Source of the DNA: Marinobacter sp. 1-4A
GTDB lineage: Bacteria > Pseudomonadota > Gammaproteobacteria > Pseudomonadales > Oleiphilaceae
Assembly (NCBI RefSeq): GCF_016597725.1
Contig: NZ_VCGY01000002.1
Span: 558,001-622,000, forward strand
Direction: 5' to 3'
DNA length: 64,000 nucleotides
Shown one piece after another: positions 53,131-62,942 of the stretch (positions are counted from its first letter, which is position 1; every line of letters begins with the position of its first letter). Both the position numbers and the translations under genes were made by a program. The notes under the pieces are model-generated. The model worked only from the letters and a program-made list of their open reading frames with translations, made no database searches and was not told where the DNA came from.

Positions 53131-55194
53131 TCAGGCGTAAAACATCAACGGCACAAATGCCACCAGCACCAGCGAAATACCCATAGCGATCAGCGGCATA
53201 ATGATGCGCTCGTGGCGCTCGTAGAAGGTGCCGGTTTCTTGCTGGGCAGCTAGAACCTCGGCTTCACCCACTACTTGTCGCGTTAACAGGTGGTTGAGTG
53301 CAACCGGTGGGCTCAAATAACCCAACTCAAAAGCCACCAGCGTAACCATCCAGAAGTGAACAGGGTGAATGCCGCTGGAATAGGCAATGGTTGCTACTGT
53401 TGCGGTCACTAGGATGACGGCACCGAAGGCGTCCATAATCATCCCGAGAATCACCAGAATAACCACCATTAACAACATGGCAGACCATGCGCTGTCGAAT
53501 GCCTGAGGGAATGCCTGCATGATCTCAGAGCGCTCAATCACACCACCGATGCTAACCGACAGGCCCAATAACAGCAGCAGCGCCCCAATTTCCGCTGTGG
53601 TGTCATTGGTGGCACCGCGCACACTGCGTTCTAACCCTTGGTGGTTAATCTCGCCGGATGCACTGCCCTTTTTGTTCTTAAAGCTAATGTGCTCGTACAC
53701 CAGTATGGACAACATAATCACCGGCAGTAGGCGCGGTGCCGAAAACTCATCCATACGCACATCTAAAGCAAAACGGTAGAGCAAAACAACGCCCACAATC
53801 ACCAATACATAAGGAACCAGCGACCGCAACGCCTGAAGTGTCGCAGGCATGGCTTCAGCAGCTGGCGCCAGATTAAACTTACTCTGACGGTTTACCGTGA
53901 GCGCAACCGTGCTAAACATGACCGCGGTCAGCACGAACACCCATATTCCCCACCCGAACAAGTCGTCTGTGGTCACTTCACGGTTGAGGTAGGCAATAAC
54001 GACAACCAACAAACAAGGGCGCAACACCACGCCCAAAGAGCCCGACATGGCAGTGGCCGCAAGCGCAAGCTGACGGCGCGCACCGGCAGCGCGTAATTCG
54101 CTGTAGATCACTGCGCCTGCAGCAATTACGAAAATCCCGGAGGCGCCGGTATAGGCGGTGGGAACGGCTGCCACAAGCACCGCAACAACAGCGAGCATTT
54201 CCGGCGGCATACGCCAGGGTCGGAATAGATTAAACACCAGCGTCGCCAGACGTGTTTGTTTAAGCATCATGCCCACCCAAACATAGAGTCCCACATTGAG
54301 GAACATGTCTGCCAATTCCATCATTTTACCGAGATAGATACCAATGCCCGATGCATGGCCAATCAACGCAAAGTAACTACCGGAAATCAGACACATCACG
54401 GTATACAGCGGCACCGCAAGAAACGCTTTGTTCAATTGTCCACCCGGGGCAAGATCTGAGGGTGCACGGATCAGCCGGTAGAGGCTGGCCAATGTGAGGC
54501 AGGCAAACCCGACAACCCAAAAATTGTGGAGTAGCAGATCTTCGGAAGATATCGATAGGTCTGAGCCCACACTGGACTGGCGGAAAATCAGACTGGACCC
54601 CAACAGCATTGCGTTGGCAACGGTTTGAAGCGTCAGAGAAACCGTATAGTCCAAACGGGTTTCCATGGCCCGCATAGCGATATGGTGGCGCGTGAGGGTT
54701 GCTGTGGCAGCGCACAGCATAACCAGAACCACCAAAATATAGCGCTGAGAAACGAGCCCAAAAGCAATGAGATCGGCAATAAACAGCTCTACCGCACGAT
54801 AGGCTTTTACTCCTGGAGTAAGCTGACCTTGGAGACTCTCATAACTTTGGAACGCAGCTTTGCACTCGGCTACAGAGCGCTCAATCGCAAGGCGAACATC
54901 GGCAGGGTCTTTGTCTTGGGCGCCTAAGAGAGCCGCCATGGGGTCGTCAGCTGCTGGTTTTTGAGCCAGCTCATGGGCCACAGCAGCTTCAATATCCCGA
55001 TTTGGATTACAGGTTGGTGCAGCCGGGTCCATGCGTAGCTTGTAGTAGCCGCTCCAGAGCTGCTCGCCGCCACGCAGCATCTGGTTGTGAATATCGCTGC
55101 TTGTGGAAAAAAGCACCACAGACAGCAAGAGCAGGCAAGCAGGCAGTGATGAAAACCACTCCAACCCGTTACGACGAAAACTACCCTTAGACAT
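53131..55194 (-). CDS. TRAP-type transporter, fused large permease
   Basis: 687 residues, about 16 hydrophobic segments. After the first TM (17-34) there is a soluble periplasmic domain of about 100 residues, then membrane segments; the C-terminal part resembles DctM (family stretch LVTATVATIAYSSGI and FELGYLSPPVALNHLL). The extra N-terminal TM region probably includes the DctQ-like small subunit, so one protein would do the job of two. Substrate unknown. It is the last gene of the set with the TatT-like lipoprotein 27 bases upstream. Confidence 0.85.
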   Translation of the reverse strand: MSKGSFRRNGLEWFSSLPACLLLLSVVLFSTSSDIHNQMLRGGEQLWSGYYKLRMDPAAPTCNPNRDIEAAVAHELAQKPAADDPMAALLGAQDKDPADVRLAIERSVAECKAAFQSYESLQGQLTPGVKAYRAVELFIADLIAFGLVSQRYILVVLVMLCAATATLTRHHIAMRAMETRLDYTVSLTLQTVANAMLLGSSLIFRQSSVGSDLSISSEDLLLHNFWVVGFACLTLASLYRLIRAPSDLAPGGQLNKAFLAVPLYTVMCLISGSYFALIGHASGIGIYLGKMMELADMFLNVGLYVWVGMMLKQTRLATLVFNLFRPWRMPPEMLAVVAVLVAAVPTAYTGASGIFVIAAGAVIYSELRAAGARRQLALAATAMSGSLGVVLRPCLLVVVIAYLNREVTTDDLFGWGIWVFVLTAVMFSTVALTVNRQSKFNLAPAAEAMPATLQALRSLVPYVLVIVGVVLLYRFALDVRMDEFSAPRLLPVIMLSILVYEHISFKNKKGSASGEINHQGLERSVRGATNDTTAEIGALLLLLGLSVSIGGVIERSEIMQAFPQAFDSAWSAMLLMVVILVILGMIMDAFGAVILVTATVATIAYSSGIHPVHFWMVTLVAFELGYLSPPVALNHLLTRQVVGEAEVLAAQQETGTFYERHERIIMPLIAMGISLVLVAFVPLMFYA

Positions 55195-55221
55195 GACTCT
55201 ACACTCTGGAACGTTAACGGG

Positions 55222-56364
55222 TTACAGCAGACCATCCAAGTCCATAGTTTCAACTTCTGGTTTTTGGTCATCCCAGAAGGTGCCAAGCTGGCCTAGCGGT
55301 GTACGGTGCCCGGTATTCTCTACCCATAGGCGGTCGGAGATTGCGATAATCATGTTGGTCGCCATAGCATCCACAAAAGCCCATTCATCATTGGAAGGCT
55401 GCTCTTTGAGGGACTCGGCGTGTTGGCGAACTACCGACTTCACCATTGCTTCATCGCCCTTGTTTGTGGCGGCAATTGCGTGGAATACATGGCTAAGGCG
55501 CACCCCTGCCTCTTCGCCCTGACGATCAGTCATGGCGAGGCGTTCAAAGGCATCCTCACCTTCTGGCTGCGCACCGGGAATCATTGCCCAAACGGTCGCT
55601 TTCAAGGCCATCGGGGCACCCCACCACTTTTCACTTTCAAGGCAGCTGGAGGCGCGGGCTACAACAGAACCTACGTTCTTGGGAACACCGATGGAGGAGG
55701 TGGATTGGATCTCTGAGTTAAGCGCCTGCAAACCTGCGAGCAAACCTGCAAAGTAGATAAACTCATCCATATCGTCGTCAAAGTCCGGGCACTCTCCGGT
55801 GCCGGGCTCACCATAATAGGTGTTGTGATGCTGCCAGCCCTTCAAATAACGCTTGGCGGCCAGAGAATACGCCCGCTTCTGGCGGATGATGGCGTCTTCA
55901 GCTGCATTACCTTTTCTCTCGTACATGGCAGCCAGTGCCGCCAGCTCATGCTCGCGGCCTTCTTCTTCGGCACATCCACCAGCCGAAAGGTAGAGCATGA
56001 CAGCCAGCTGATCTGGCTCATTGGTGACCCTGCCGAAGGACATAAGCAATGGAGCGGTAGCCTCGCTCATGGCACAACCCATGGCCAGATCACCGCTGGC
56101 CATCAGATAGGGAATGGTGTGGTCGCGAGAAAAGCCCTGCATTACATCGCCGGTGGTTTTGTAAATCATGTGGTTCACGACACCACAGCCTGACAGCAGC
56201 GACCCGAGGGTAAGAGCAACTGCAACCCCTTTGAGCCGGGAGGCCGAATGCTTCAATCTTTGCCCGAAAGACGACGGGCGTGAACAGCCCCGGACGGAAG
56301 TTTCTGAATATGAAATGCCGGTGGTTTGCATCATGGTTTCTGAACCTTTTGAACGTGTTTGCAT
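55222..56364 (-). CDS. TRAP-associated TatT-type lipoprotein
   Basis: 380 residues with a lipobox LLSGC (C60 from the start at 56364). The 59 preceding residues are long for a signal; a later start near the hydrophobic region (TTG about 56254) would shorten it, and ATGs at 56334 and 56331 are also possible. The mature protein is all-alpha with repeats of TPR-like helices (AEDAIIRQKRAYSLAAKRYLKGWQ), as in Treponema TatT, a trimeric lipoprotein that binds the TRAP substrate-binding protein. Function by analogy. Confidence 0.75.
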   Translation of the reverse strand: MQTRSKGSETMMQTTGISYSETSVRGCSRPSSFGQRLKHSASRLKGVAVALTLGSLLSGCGVVNHMIYKTTGDVMQGFSRDHTIPYLMASGDLAMGCAMSEATAPLLMSFGRVTNEPDQLAVMLYLSAGGCAEEEGREHELAALAAMYERKGNAAEDAIIRQKRAYSLAAKRYLKGWQHHNTYYGEPGTGECPDFDDDMDEFIYFAGLLAGLQALNSEIQSTSSIGVPKNVGSVVARASSCLESEKWWGAPMALKATVWAMIPGAQPEGEDAFERLAMTDRQGEEAGVRLSHVFHAIAATNKGDEAMVKSVVRQHAESLKEQPSNDEWAFVDAMATNMIIAISDRLWVENTGHRTPLGQLGTFWDDQKPEVETMDLDGLL

Positions 56365-56567
56365 TGTTATTCTGAATCCGCTGTCAGCCGCGCATTATGG
56401 CCTACAGCGTTCGCGCTTTTTGAGACTGGCGCCGCAAATGACGCCTATGCACACAGTTTTTACCCACACGCCGATTTGCACAAAGAGCCGCAAGCCGCTA
56501 TAGATTCAAGCAACCGTAGGCCGGTTGGGCGGCGGTTCCGACGAACAAAAACAAAAAGGGATACTCG

Positions 56568-56846
56568 ATGCGCAAACCCGAACTCGCGGCAGCTATCGCT
56601 GAACGCACAGGCTTAACAAGAGAAAAAGCCGCCGAAGTAATTACCGCTTTTACTGACCAGATCTCAGCTGCCGCTAGCAGAGGAGAAGACACAACCCTGA
56701 TCGGCTTCGGCACATTCAATATCCGCACCCGTGAAGCACGTGAGGGTAGAAACCCTCAAACCGGGGCATCCATCCATATTCCTGCCAGTAAAACAGTCGG
56801 TTTCAAAGCAGGCAAAGCATTTAAAGACGCGCTCCGCTCAGCCTAG
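56568..56846 (+). CDS. hupB: HU-family DNA-binding protein
   Basis: 92 residues. RKPELAAAIAERTGLTREKAAEVI and the DNA-binding arm around NIRTREAREGRNPQTGASIHIPAS identify a nucleoid protein of the HU-beta group rather than IHF. An AAGGGA site precedes the ATG and a hairpin follows the stop. It stands alone on the plus strand between two genes of the TRAP set. Confidence 0.92.
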   Translation: MRKPELAAAIAERTGLTREKAAEVITAFTDQISAAASRGEDTTLIGFGTFNIRTREAREGRNPQTGASIHIPASKTVGFKAGKAFKDALRSA

Positions 56847-56860
56847 TGATCTGCCAGAAC

Positions 56861-56892
56861 AGCCCCTCCAACGTTGCTTAAGAGGGGCTTTC
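56861..56892 (+). terminator. Terminator of hupB
   Basis: AGCCCCTC (56861-56868) pairs with GAGGGGCT (56882-56889) and a short TTTC follows. It lies 14 bases after the hupB stop and before the end of the convergent binding-protein gene. Confidence 0.55.
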
Positions 56893-56908
56893 AGTGGCAA
56901 TAGAATTA

Positions 56909-57946
56909 TCAGGAAGCGCACTCTGACCGGGTGGCATCCACGCGGCAGCGAATGGCTTTCATCAGTTTAATTGCGCGTTCGTCATACACGCCATCTTCAA
57001 GCAACGACAGGCGCACGGTCCGCAGCATCTTGTCGTACTCGGCGGTCACTTCCTGCGGCAGAGTCATCCATACGTTTTCAGGCATCTCGGCTTCCGCCTG
57101 AGCAATAATCTCGTAGGCTTCATCTAGGCGCTTGATGGCCTCATCACGCACCATCTGGCCCGCTGAATCAGGGAAGCGATCGCTGTGGATAATGACTTGG
57201 AAGTTCATGTACGCCAGCGCGTACTTCAACACCCCACCATTTGGCTCAACGCCCTTGTACAACTCCAACGGCGAATAGGCTACGGCTGGCGCGTATGCGA
57301 CATCCACACTGCCGTTATTGAACTTGCCAGCAAAGTTGGCGGAATTAGAGCCAACAACTGACGCACCTACATGGCGAACCATGCGAACAGACGCCTCATC
57401 AAAATCCAATGTTGCTACGCGCTTACCTTGCAGCTTTTCAACAGAGTTAATGGAGCGATCACGAAGATGAAGGTAAATCGCACCGGCCGGGAACACGCCG
57501 GCCACCTCATAAGGCCCATCTTTCAACAGAGGGCGAGCATTAGGTTGGCTGAGCGTGTTGTATAGCAGCCGCATCTCCTCTTCGCCGGGTACGGCGCCCA
57601 TGGCTTCTAGGCTGCCGGTAAACTTATTGAATTCGCGAGCGCGGGTACCAGTAAGCAACACCGCATCACACTGTCCAGCTTTAAAATCTTCAGCAGCAAC
57701 TTTTTCGTCTGTGTAAGCACTCAAGTTCAGCTCGATACCGTTTTTAAGAGCAACGGGCTGAAAGGTCTTAGTGATTGCAAATAGCGGCCCATTGGCCCCA
57801 ACTGGGTCAAACACACAGAAGCTTCTCTCCAGAATATCGCCACTGTTTTCAGTGTTTGCCTGGGCATGTCCCAGTGAGGGCAGGATGAGGCTAGCGCACA
57901 GAGTGGCTGCCAAGGCCACCCGCTGCGGGAAGGTTACTGATTTCAA
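56909..57946 (-). CDS. Periplasmic solute-binding protein of TRAP-like system
   Basis: 345 residues with a signal peptide (cleavage about residue 29 after GHA-QA). The body has a DctP-like layout with GAIYLHLRDRSINSVEKLQGKRVATLDFDEASV and YAPAVAYSPLELYKGV. It resembles putative solute-binding proteins annotated DUF6091, which occur with TatT lipoproteins. Substrate unknown. It is the first gene of the TRAP set, although hupB sits between it and the rest. Confidence 0.8.
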   Translation of the reverse strand: MKSVTFPQRVALAATLCASLILPSLGHAQANTENSGDILERSFCVFDPVGANGPLFAITKTFQPVALKNGIELNLSAYTDEKVAAEDFKAGQCDAVLLTGTRAREFNKFTGSLEAMGAVPGEEEMRLLYNTLSQPNARPLLKDGPYEVAGVFPAGAIYLHLRDRSINSVEKLQGKRVATLDFDEASVRMVRHVGASVVGSNSANFAGKFNNGSVDVAYAPAVAYSPLELYKGVEPNGGVLKYALAYMNFQVIIHSDRFPDSAGQMVRDEAIKRLDEAYEIIAQAEAEMPENVWMTLPQEVTAEYDKMLRTVRLSLLEDGVYDERAIKLMKAIRCRVDATRSECAS

Positions 57947-58161
57947 GGGATAACTCCTGAGCTATTATTGTTTGGCCAGAGTATGTGTCGCTGTATAAGC
58001 AGGGCCGCATCTATTGCGCCAACAGTATGCTGGCAAGTGCAAGAATACGTTGGCACAGGTGCCCTGTCTCAAGGGGTTTTTGAGCAAAAATTTGGATTAT
58101 GTGATGGTGTCGACAGCGGTTAGCCAACCCCTGCCGCATTTCTATGCAGGCTGTTTAGTTT
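57947..58161. other. Intergenic region before the binding-protein gene
   Basis: 215 bases holding the leader of the binding-protein gene and the end of the pyrimidine operon. A short stem GGCAC/GTGCC is at 58052-58063. I see no clear promoter or T-rich terminator. Confidence 0.35.
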
Positions 58162-59463
58162 TTAAGCTCCGCCCCAAGCTTCTCGACCCTCGGCCAACGT
58201 GAGCCTAACCACTCCGGGCAACGGCTGGCCAAGTACAGGCGCATGATGCCCCACCGAGATGAGAGACTGGCTACTTGGCGTCCAATCAGCACCGGGGTCA
58301 AACACGCACAGGTCGGCTATCTCATCTTGACTGATCGAGGCAGGTAAGCCGATGACCGATGCGGGGCCGGATGTAAGTCCGCGAACCAGCTCAGCAAGGC
58401 TTAACTCGCCCCGCTTAACAAGGCCAAGGCCCAACGACAACACGCTTTCGATGCTGGAAAGGCCTGGTTCAGTGTCTGGTAACGGCGCCTGTTTCGCAGC
58501 ACTCTCATGGGGCAGGTGCTGGCTTACAATTGCATCGATTACCCCTTCGCGAACCCCTGCTACCAAGGCCTTACGGTCGGCCTCTGAACGCAGCGGTGGG
58601 CGCAAGTGGAAGCGACTGTCAAAACCTGACAGGGCGTCTTCTGTAAACACAAGCTGGTGCATGGCTACGTCTCCGGTTACGGAAATCCCCCGGCGGCGCG
58701 CGTCAGCAAGCATTTCTACACTGCGCCCGCAGGAAAGTTGACTCAGATGCAGCTTTACACCGGTTTCCTCGGCAAGCAGTAGCATTTCCATAACGGATGC
58801 AGTTTCTGCCACTTCCGGGATGCCCAGCAAGCCGAGGCGAGCTGTTACCAGACCATCATGGGCATAGCCGTCTGCGGCTAAGGACTGGTTCTCCGGGCGC
58901 AGCATCACGGTCAGTCCAAATGTTTGGGCGTATGCCATACAGCGGCGCAACACTCGGGCATTACGTACGCCACGGGAGCCATTGCCCAAGGCAATACAGC
59001 CAGCGGCGGCTAGACCCGCCATGTCGCTGAGCATCTCGCCCTCAAGGCCTCGAGTTAACGCACCTACGGGCAAAACACGGATAGGCGAGCCAGCGTCGGC
59101 ACCATCTTGGATCAAGTGAGTAACGGCCCGCGAGTCATTAACGGGAGAGGTTTCTGGCGACGCACAGACTGTGGTGAAACCGCCTCGGGCCGCGGCTCTT
59201 GCTTCCGAAACTATATTGCCCTTCTGGCCATTGCCCGGCTCGCGCAGGTTGCAATACAAATCAACAAACCCCGGAGTAATCATACAGCCTTTAGCATCAA
59301 ACGTTTGCTCAGCGTCGGCTGCTTCAGCCGTCGCTCCGGTAGCGGCAATGCGTCCATTTCGTATCAACAAAGCGCGATTCGGAGTTTCGCTGCCATGGCC
59401 ATCAAGTAAGCGACCGCCGGTAATTTTAAGGCTGGCGCTGGAGGATAGTGTGTTGCCGCTCAT
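58162..59463 (-). CDS. pyrX: Non-catalytic dihydroorotase homologue PyrX (PyrC')
   Basis: 433 residues of the amidohydrolase fold. The catalytic HxH metal site is lost: D68-L-Y70-C-N72-L-R74 stands where active enzymes have D-x-H-x-H-x-R, and SQHLPH replaces the later TDHAPH. In pseudomonads such a partner is required to stabilise aspartate carbamoyltransferase in a dodecamer. It overlaps the pyrB stop by four bases. A true pyrC must lie elsewhere. Confidence 0.9.
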   Translation of the reverse strand: MSGNTLSSSASLKITGGRLLDGHGSETPNRALLIRNGRIAATGATAEAADAEQTFDAKGCMITPGFVDLYCNLREPGNGQKGNIVSEARAAARGGFTTVCASPETSPVNDSRAVTHLIQDGADAGSPIRVLPVGALTRGLEGEMLSDMAGLAAAGCIALGNGSRGVRNARVLRRCMAYAQTFGLTVMLRPENQSLAADGYAHDGLVTARLGLLGIPEVAETASVMEMLLLAEETGVKLHLSQLSCGRSVEMLADARRRGISVTGDVAMHQLVFTEDALSGFDSRFHLRPPLRSEADRKALVAGVREGVIDAIVSQHLPHESAAKQAPLPDTEPGLSSIESVLSLGLGLVKRGELSLAELVRGLTSGPASVIGLPASISQDEIADLCVFDPGADWTPSSQSLISVGHHAPVLGQPLPGVVRLTLAEGREAWGGA

Positions 59464-60491
59464 GCCAGACCTCTCTCATTCAACCCGCTCAGTTCGTTCA
59501 ATTTTTGCTGGCGCTCGGCGACCTGCCCACCCATCGCCATGGACATCACCGCCATGCGGATAGCTATGCCATTCGTTACTTGATTCAAAATAACCGATTG
59601 CGGGCCATCCGCGACCGCTGATTCTATCTCTACACCTCGGTTGATCGGCCCGGGATGCATCACAATGCACTCTGGGTGCGCCAGCGCCAACTTGTCTTGG
59701 CTCAAGCCATAAAGCCGGTAAAACTCCCGCTCACTAGGCAGTAACGCCCCCTCCATGCGTTCCTTTTGCAGGCGCAGCATGATAACGACATCCAGGTCCT
59801 TCATACCTCTGGCCATATCGTATTCCACGGTGCAGCCGAGGCTCTCTACATCTCTTGGCAAGAGGGTTCCGGGTGCAATAACTCGTATTTGCTCGGCTCC
59901 CAGTTCATTCAGGGCGCGTATCTGGGAGCGAGCCACCCGAGAGTGCAAAATATCCCCCACTATGGCGACTTTTAAGCCTTCAAAACCGCCTTTGTGTTGC
60001 CGGATGGTCAACATATCCAGCATGGCCTGAGTGGGGTGTGCGTGGCGGCCATCGCCCGCGTTGATGATGGCGACCCCAGGGGTCACACTTTGGGCAATAA
60101 AGTGCGGGGCTCCGCTTTGAGCATGGCGCACCACGAACATGTCGCTAGCCATGGCCTCCAGATTGAGAAGCGTATCTGAAAGCGATTCGCCCTTGGAGGT
60201 GGCCGAGGTATTAATATCGAGGTTCAGCACATCGGCCGATAGCCGCTTGGCAGCAAGCTCAAAGGTACTGCGGGTGCGGGTGCTGGCCTCAAAGAATAAG
60301 TTGACTACCGTGCGCCCTCTCAGGAGAGGCACCTTCTTGATGCTTCGCTCGCCAACTTCAATAAACGAATCAGCGGTATCGAGTATGTCGGTCAGCAACT
60401 CCCTGCCTAAACCGTCCAGAGTCAGGAAATGCCGCAATTGGCCGTCCCGGGTTAGCTGTAAGTGATTAGGGGAAGCTGCATTTGCGGTCAT
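59460..60491 (-). CDS. pyrB: Aspartate carbamoyltransferase catalytic chain
   Basis: 343 residues, second step of pyrimidine synthesis: carbamoyl phosphate plus aspartate to carbamoyl aspartate. [11 protein letters not shown] (70-80) is the carbamoyl phosphate site and HPTQAMLD the second. It is followed by an inactive PyrX partner and preceded by PyrR, which fits the pseudomonad class B enzyme. Confidence 0.96.
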   Translation of the reverse strand: MTANAASPNHLQLTRDGQLRHFLTLDGLGRELLTDILDTADSFIEVGERSIKKVPLLRGRTVVNLFFEASTRTRSTFELAAKRLSADVLNLDINTSATSKGESLSDTLLNLEAMASDMFVVRHAQSGAPHFIAQSVTPGVAIINAGDGRHAHPTQAMLDMLTIRQHKGGFEGLKVAIVGDILHSRVARSQIRALNELGAEQIRVIAPGTLLPRDVESLGCTVEYDMARGMKDLDVVIMLRLQKERMEGALLPSEREFYRLYGLSQDKLALAHPECIVMHPGPINRGVEIESAVADGPQSVILNQVTNGIAIRMAVMSMAMGGQVAERQQKLNELSGLNERGLA

Positions 60492-60518
60492 GATTTGCCT
60501 GCTATCGAGTTCGGGGGT

Positions 60519-61028
60519 TTACTGCTCGGTTTCCTGAAGCTCTATCCGGAGCGGGTCTGGGCCACGCAGCTTCACACGCTGCTGCATACCCAAGGTCAGC
60601 GACTGCCCGGCCACATCAGGTTGAATAGGCAGTTCACGGGCGCCTAGATCGATCAACGTGGCGAGTATGATACTGGCTGGGCGACCATAATCGAACAACT
60701 CATTCATCGCAGCCCTTATGGTGCGGCCACTCATGATGACATCGTCAACCAGAATAATGTCCCGGCCTTCGGTATCAAAAGGCAGGCTAGAAGGCGTCAC
60801 TTTCGGGTTGAGACCAATTCGGCTGAAATCATCCCGATAGAAGGAAATATCCAACTCGCCGAACGGCTCTTCAATTCCCAAGCGCTTACCAATAATGTCC
60901 GCGACCCAGACACCACCCGTGCGGATGCCAATAAGCACCGGCGACTCAATACCCCGCTCGTTAAGCAGGCCGCGTAGCCCCGCTTCCAACTTATCCATCA
61001 GCTGGTCTACATCAAGCAATGCGCTCAT
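60519..61028 (-). CDS. pyrR: Pyrimidine operon regulator/uracil phosphoribosyltransferase PyrR
   Basis: 169 residues. The PRPP-binding loop [16 protein letters not shown] (about 89-104) and the [12 protein letters not shown] block near 42-53 are intact. PyrR regulates pyr expression in response to UMP and may retain phosphoribosyltransferase activity. It is upstream of pyrB by 27 bases. I saw no attenuator hairpin in the short gap before it. Confidence 0.93.
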   Translation of the reverse strand: MSALLDVDQLMDKLEAGLRGLLNERGIESPVLIGIRTGGVWVADIIGKRLGIEEPFGELDISFYRDDFSRIGLNPKVTPSSLPFDTEGRDIILVDDVIMSGRTIRAAMNELFDYGRPASIILATLIDLGARELPIQPDVAGQSLTLGMQQRVKLRGPDPLRIELQETEQ

Positions 61029-61043
61029 TCCATCCTCGCTTTT

Positions 61044-61475
61044 TTATTCTGTTTGCAACCGACACCAGGTTTCTAGTATCAGCACTGCTGCACGGTCATC
61101 CACGCCGTGGCGACCATAATCCCGGCTTCCACCGGCAGCCATCACTTGGCCTTTGGCCTCGTAGCTGGTCAAGCGCTCGTCTACCATTTCTACTGGAACG
61201 TGAAAGCGGCCGTGCAGGCGCTTACCAAACTTGCGGGCACGACCACACATATCGTTTTCGCTGTCGTCCATATTCAGAGGCAAGCCCACCAGCACCAGAT
61301 CCGGCCGCCACTCCACCAGCAGTTTCTCAAGCTGGCCCCAATCAGGGGTTCCGTTATCGGCAGGAATCATGGCTAGAGGCTGACCTGTACCGAGCAGTTC
61401 TTGCCCGGTCGCCACACCAATTCGGCGCAGGCCGAAATCGAATGCCATGACACTGCGCTGGCCGGCTTTAGGCAT
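61044..61475 (-). CDS. ruvX: Holliday-junction resolvase-like RuvX (YqgF)
   Basis: 143 residues from the ATG at 61475. The RNase H-like fold has MAFDFGLRRIGVA near the start and VDERLTSYEA toward the end. It is involved in pre-16S rRNA 5'-end maturation in E. coli. The start overlaps the yqgE end by eight bases. An in-frame codon at 61514 would lengthen it but does not match the family. Confidence 0.93.
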   Translation of the reverse strand: MPKAGQRSVMAFDFGLRRIGVATGQELLGTGQPLAMIPADNGTPDWGQLEKLLVEWRPDLVLVGLPLNMDDSENDMCGRARKFGKRLHGRFHVPVEMVDERLTSYEAKGQVMAAGGSRDYGRHGVDDRAAVLILETWCRLQTE

Positions 61476-62034
61476 GCCCCACCGTTTCGCTAAGCTGGTT
61501 GAGATCAATGCCAATCAGGTCCAGAACCGCTTTGTAACGTTCAGCCCAGGGCGTTCGAAACAAAATCTCGGTGTTTGCCGGGCAAGTCAACCAGGCATTG
61601 CTGCCCAGCTCTTCTTCCAGCTGCCCCTCTCCCCAGCCGGAATACCCCAGCGCCATCAAAAACTCTGGCGGGCCTTCGTTTCGTCCAATGCCCGCGAGTA
61701 TGTCACGGGATGTGGTCAGCATAACGTCGTCGGCCACCTCGGCAGTATTCTGCCAGCTGGCGCCCGGCGGGTGCAGAACAAAACCCCGTTCCTGCTCAAC
61801 CGGGCCACCACTAAACACTGGAAGATCGAGCTCGCCACCCTGAAGGTCAAGCTGCTCCAGAATTTCCCCCAAATGAATATCCAGAGGCTGATTGATCATT
61901 AAACCAAGCGCGCCATCATCTGAGTGTTCACACAGGTATACAACCGCCCCATGAAACCGAGGGTCAGCGAGATAGGGTGAGGCCACCAGGAAGTGGTGCT
62001 TAAGGCTGTGTGGAGAGTGTTTTGATGCCGTCAT
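61468..62034 (-). CDS. yqgE: YqgE/AlgH family protein
   Basis: 188 residues from the ATG at 62034. The family start LKHHFLVASPYLADPRFHGAVVYLCEHSDDGALGLMINQP-type block is present, as is GYSGWGEGQLEEEL. The cellular role is unclear; in P. aeruginosa the homologue AlgH affects alginate expression. It overlaps tonB (four bases) and ruvX. Confidence 0.92.
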   Translation of the reverse strand: MTASKHSPHSLKHHFLVASPYLADPRFHGAVVYLCEHSDDGALGLMINQPLDIHLGEILEQLDLQGGELDLPVFSGGPVEQERGFVLHPPGASWQNTAEVADDVMLTTSRDILAGIGRNEGPPEFLMALGYSGWGEGQLEEELGSNAWLTCPANTEILFRTPWAERYKAVLDLIGIDLNQLSETVGHA

Positions 62035-62897
62035 CCGGATGAGAGCCCCCGTTGCTGGAAAGACCAAGTACGTATGATTTCCAGTTCGTCCACGTCTTTT
62101 TTCATGTCGTCGGGAAAGGGTGCGAAGGGTGCAGCCATCCTGACAATCCGAATCGCTGCATCGTCGAGCAGAGTGCTTCCTGACGACTGCAGAATGGCTA
62201 CTTCTTTGATGGAGCCATCTTTCTGCATGGAGACTAGCATGCGCAAGGTGCCATAAACTCCAGCACGGCGAGCTTCAGTGGGATAGTTGATATTACCAAC
62301 CCGCGTCACCTTGCTCACCCAATTCTGCACATACCAGGCATTGGTGGACTTTAAGGTGGAAGCCGCCGTTACCCGCATAACTCTGGGTTTACGGGCGTAG
62401 GCTTGTTGCTGGGCATCAAAGCGGGCCTCAAGACTGGCAATCTCCAGACTGCGATCCATCAAGCTTTTCTTTTCCCTTACCGGCAGAGGCTCGTCTTCCG
62501 GTTCGGCGAACTGTTCCGGTTGTTGGACCTGTCGGCTTGAACGGCTCTCGGTCTGCACAACCGCCCGCTCCTGACGGCGCACAGGCTCTACCTGTGCCTT
62601 GGGTTCCGGTTGCACTTGCGCAACCTCAGGCTGGCTGATCTCGGAGGGTTGCGGCGTGGTCATTTCCAGCGCCTCGTCCTCCGTACCACTACCCTGCTGG
62701 TTGGTCTGCGCCAGAAAGTCGGCCTTCTCCGGTGCCTGTTCATCATCGAACTGCGACAGGGTGATCTCCATGGTCTGGGCAGACGAACGCGGCGACTCGG
62801 GCGCAAAGGTAATCCCCAGCACCACAACCGCATGCACCACCAGCGCCATGAATAACGTGAAGGAAAACCTATCGAACTCGCTTACCTGCACCGCCAT
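62031..62897 (-). CDS. tonB: TonB-family energy transducer
   Basis: 288 residues: one N-terminal TM segment (about 12-31), a long Gln/Glu/Pro-rich spacer, and a C-terminal TonB domain with YPTEARRAGVYGTLRMLVSMQKDGSIKEV-type block. It would transmit proton-motive force to outer-membrane receptors. Position between gshB and yqgE is conserved in pseudomonads. Whether it serves receptors or the type IV pilus/motility (as for PA0406) is unclear. Confidence 0.88.
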   Translation of the reverse strand: MAVQVSEFDRFSFTLFMALVVHAVVVLGITFAPESPRSSAQTMEITLSQFDDEQAPEKADFLAQTNQQGSGTEDEALEMTTPQPSEISQPEVAQVQPEPKAQVEPVRRQERAVVQTESRSSRQVQQPEQFAEPEDEPLPVREKKSLMDRSLEIASLEARFDAQQQAYARKPRVMRVTAASTLKSTNAWYVQNWVSKVTRVGNINYPTEARRAGVYGTLRMLVSMQKDGSIKEVAILQSSGSTLLDDAAIRIVRMAAPFAPFPDDMKKDVDELEIIRTWSFQQRGLSSG

Positions 62898-62942
62898 TAA
62901 TACGCCCGTCTCTGTCGTTGGCCCTGATCCATGGTATTCCCG

